Source: CAYMWF01 sp964394085 [NCBI: uncultured Gemmatimonadota bacterium] (lineage in GTDB: Bacteria > GCA-2686955 > CAYMWF01). Taken from it: a stretch of DNA of 17,318 nt. A program made the translations under genes and the position numbers. The stretch covers positions 1 through 17,318 of the forward strand of contig CAYMWF010000099.1 of assembly GCA_964394085.1 (NCBI GenBank), written 5' to 3'. The notes beneath the pieces are model-generated. The model saw nothing but the letters and a program-made list of their open reading frames with translations, made no database searches and was not told the DNA's origin. Positions 16,401-17,318 of the stretch are shown one piece after another (position 1 is the stretch's first letter; each line of letters begins with the position of its first letter).

Positions 16401-17092
16401 AAAGCCCGGGATGCATAACGCCTGTTTGCCGCGAGTGTGGACTCCATGTCTCCGCCGCGGAATTCGATCCCTATTTTCAGTTCGGAAAAACCGCGGATTT
16501 TCCCTTCTACCGGATTGTATCTGAGGGGGGTCGCCTCGATCATGAACAATCTGCGGCCCCGCATAATCCCGGCTTCCTCGATCCGGACAAGAGCTTCAGG
16601 AGAATAACGGTCGATGCCGTAAGCGCTTTCATTCATCCTGAAAACGGCGTTTTCCCTGGCTCCCGGGATTTTCGGAACAGGGGCTTGAACCGGGTGGACG
16701 GCCCCGGGGAGCATCCGTGATTCCAGATCGATAGTTTCCGACTTTCCTTCTGAAACCCGCAGAATCACTTCAGAGCCGAAAGGCGCTTGGAAAAAACGTC
16801 TGATCACGGGTAGTGATGGTTCGCCGAAAGGTTCCGGAATACCGGCGTCGCTCAGCGTCAGCCTTGTGAATCTGCCCTCCTCGCGGATGATCCGGTCCGC
16901 CGCAAGCCCTTCCGTCCGGAGCAGGAGAGAGAAACCGGTTCTATCAGACTTTTCTACTTCAATGGTGTAACCGTTGGCAGTTTCACGGTTTGATGTAATT
17001 GTGAAATCAGCATTCACAAACGAAAAGCTTGCTGACAGGAGTGTCAGAAAAAGAAGTAGGACCGAACGTTTCAAGATAATCATCCGTTTCAT
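13478..17092 (-). CDS. secreted gingipain-like cysteine peptidase (family C25) with multidomain beta-sandwich tail
   Basis: A 1204-residue exported peptidase, ATG 17092 with GGAG 6 nt upstream. Signal peptide 1-28 (cleavage near VNA). Residues 29-245 look like the C25 propeptide. The catalytic domain spans about 252-585: DLPIVYLVISP opening, LLVGDNPQLPS (318-327), ADLYFVTLDG (338-347), GIGRFPATDA (355-364), the catalytic His453 in NYSGHGS and Cys486 in SNSCNTGNF, and NVLGDPSLKV at the close (572-581). The His-Cys spacing of 33 equals that of RgpB (His211, Cys244). Then follow an Ig-like domain (590-680), two domains opening with GNGDGEAGPGE (694-704) and GNGNGVLEPGE (814-824), a jelly-roll/MAM-like domain (918-1092) and a terminal module (1097-1204) with W1132, D1134, MPDGDP, NP, GP and APLGDY. 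That last module is shared with the three beta-helix proteins. Cleavage specificity cannot be predicted. It has its own promoter and terminator. Confidence 0.93.
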   Translation of the reverse strand: MKRMIILKRSVLLLFLTLLSASFSFVNADFTITSNRETANGYTIEVEKSDRTGFSLLLRTEGLAADRIIREEGRFTRLTLSDAGIPEPFGEPSLPVIRRFFQAPFGSEVILRVSEGKSETIDLESRMLPGAVHPVQAPVPKIPGARENAVFRMNESAYGIDRYSPEALVRIEEAGIMRGRRLFMIEATPLRYNPVEGKIRGFSELKIGIEFRGGDMESTLAANRRYASRAFGTMLDQRILNSGTFSTDGGEDLPIVYLVISPSGVVSELNAMLEWKELKGFEVVIATEVEISPWSTNGIKAYIQDAYDSWEYPPSIILLVGDNPQLPSFQGGETYSVADLYFVTLDGSDYLPDAGIGRFPATDAAQVAEMASKVIGYETLTEATQSLWFEKAVFMASEDNYQISEGTHNFVIENFFEPAGVICDKIYAHSGGNTQDIKNSLNDGRTIANYSGHGSNDSWYNPAFSQSDVRGLVNEGMLPFVISNSCNTGNFEVSECFGETWMRTEGNGAIGFWGGSASTYWDEDDILEKRQWEGYFAQDLRALHQMTDYALLKLYEYYGGGGRSKYYFEVYNVLGDPSLKVWYHVPWEADCVYPPTIPIGPFEVPVNVSYGGSPVEGALVCLSQGDDIHSTAYTDESGFSLVPVQTLTPDTIHVVITGVDLAPHHGYIFPASEGAFVAYSANIIDDDYSGGSYGNGDGEAGPGETLEIPVALKNWGGDDAAGVFATLTSDDPFAAVLDGYEEYGLIQAGEEVWCAEDFDISIDSECPDGHKIENNLLIEADGGLSWESRFYLTIKAPVLLIDGYEASDPFPGGNGNGVLEPGEVGSISITLRNDGSLQSDILTALLELDDPFVTITQGSAVYPEIAPGGTGVNTPAFEIEISSDCPSPYRPVLTLGVTSDWYSVELPFELLIQGAGFMDDMESGEGDWTHGAVTIGFGDQWHLSTQRDHSPTHAWKCGAQGSGDYSDDLDAGLVTPIIVVPDNATLTFWHWIDAETASGSYAYDGAIVEISTDEGASWQQITPVGGYPYLINNSYGNPLPYDTPCYSGSSGWAQEEFDLSGFDGVAMFRFRFGTDGSVTEEGWYIDDVIVAGEGGLTIVLTPDVYSIQGGGIVTVDFTLVNSSWSSETFHVWTDITMPDGDPFPGNPHVGPFTLTLEPGEIVSGSQPVRVPYIAPLGDYYYEGKVGTWPDEILNSGGFTLEVTE

Positions 17093-17180
17093 CGGCTTCT
17101 CCAGAATTAGAGGTAGATCCGTTCACTCGCAGGTTCAAAATATCAACAACCGGCGACACTAAACGGGATGTCCATCAACT

Positions 17181-17208
17181 ATTATAATCCAGGGGAGAAA
17201 ATACTCAA
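17181..17208 (-). promoter_or_regulatory. sigma-70 promoter of the C25 peptidase gene
   Basis: On the minus strand, -35 TTGAGT (17208 down to 17203), a 16-nt spacer and a perfect -10 TATAAT (17186 down to 17181). Expected start near 17174, giving an 80-nt leader to the ATG at 17092. Beyond it, bases 17209-17318 show no recognisable gene. Confidence 0.7.
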
Positions 17209-17318
17209 GATCGGCGAGGATAATAATCGGGAATAAATTACTGAGAACCCGGAGCCCGACCGCAGGATGCCCGTCCGGACATATCAAGCGGCGTTTCAAT
17301 AATTTATCGCTGTCATGC

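Overview
This window looks like chromosome from a Gram-negative bacterium of moderate to moderately high GC. It is most plausibly an uncultured lineage near the Fibrobacterota-Chlorobiota-Bacteroidota (FCB) group, such as the Krumholzibacteriota, Eisenbacteria or Latescibacterota. That placement is inferred from the gene mix: Sec-exported right-handed beta-helix proteins, a gingipain-type C25 peptidase with stacked beta-sandwich domains, an O-antigen-ligase-like membrane protein, and a GAF/AAA+/Fis sigma-54 activator. No rRNA, tRNA, CRISPR array, phage or transposase gene is visible.

Layout. Bases 1-2702 (+) hold the 3' three quarters of a fused HyuA/HyuB 5-oxoprolinase cut by the window edge. 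Its stop overlaps the stop of a convergent gene, 2696-3841 (-), a small secreted beta-helix protein. Across a 314-bp promoter region lies its divergent, longer paralogue at 4156-5469 (+). That gene is followed after 13 bp by an O-antigen ligase/TPR membrane protein (5483-7780, +), probably in the same transcript. Next is a sigma-54-dependent activator (7907-9565, +), then a dyad-bearing 108-bp gap and a third, larger beta-helix protein (9674-11443, -). A compact 228-bp divergent region with a strong sigma-70 promoter overlapping a 22-bp inverted repeat separates it from a cobalamin-binding/radical-SAM-like protein that lacks all the iron-sulfur cysteines (11672-13381, +). A textbook intrinsic terminator separates this from a 1204-residue C25 peptidase (13478-17092, -), whose sigma-70 promoter sits at 17181-17208.

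How the genes may fit together. The three beta-helix proteins and the C25 peptidase all carry a Sec signal peptide, and all end in what looks like the same ~105-110 residue beta-sandwich module (signature W-x-D-x-x-[LM]-P-x-G-x-P, then N-P-x-x-G-P, then a terminal P-x-G-x-Y). Four otherwise unlike exported proteins within 14.4 kb sharing a C-terminal module suggests a common export, anchoring or surface-display tag, comparable in logic to the C-terminal domains of type IX secretion cargo. The neighbouring O-antigen-ligase-like protein could make or attach the surface glycan they associate with. That link is inference. The shared C-terminal module and the cysteine-less radical-SAM-like protein are the two observations most worth following up.
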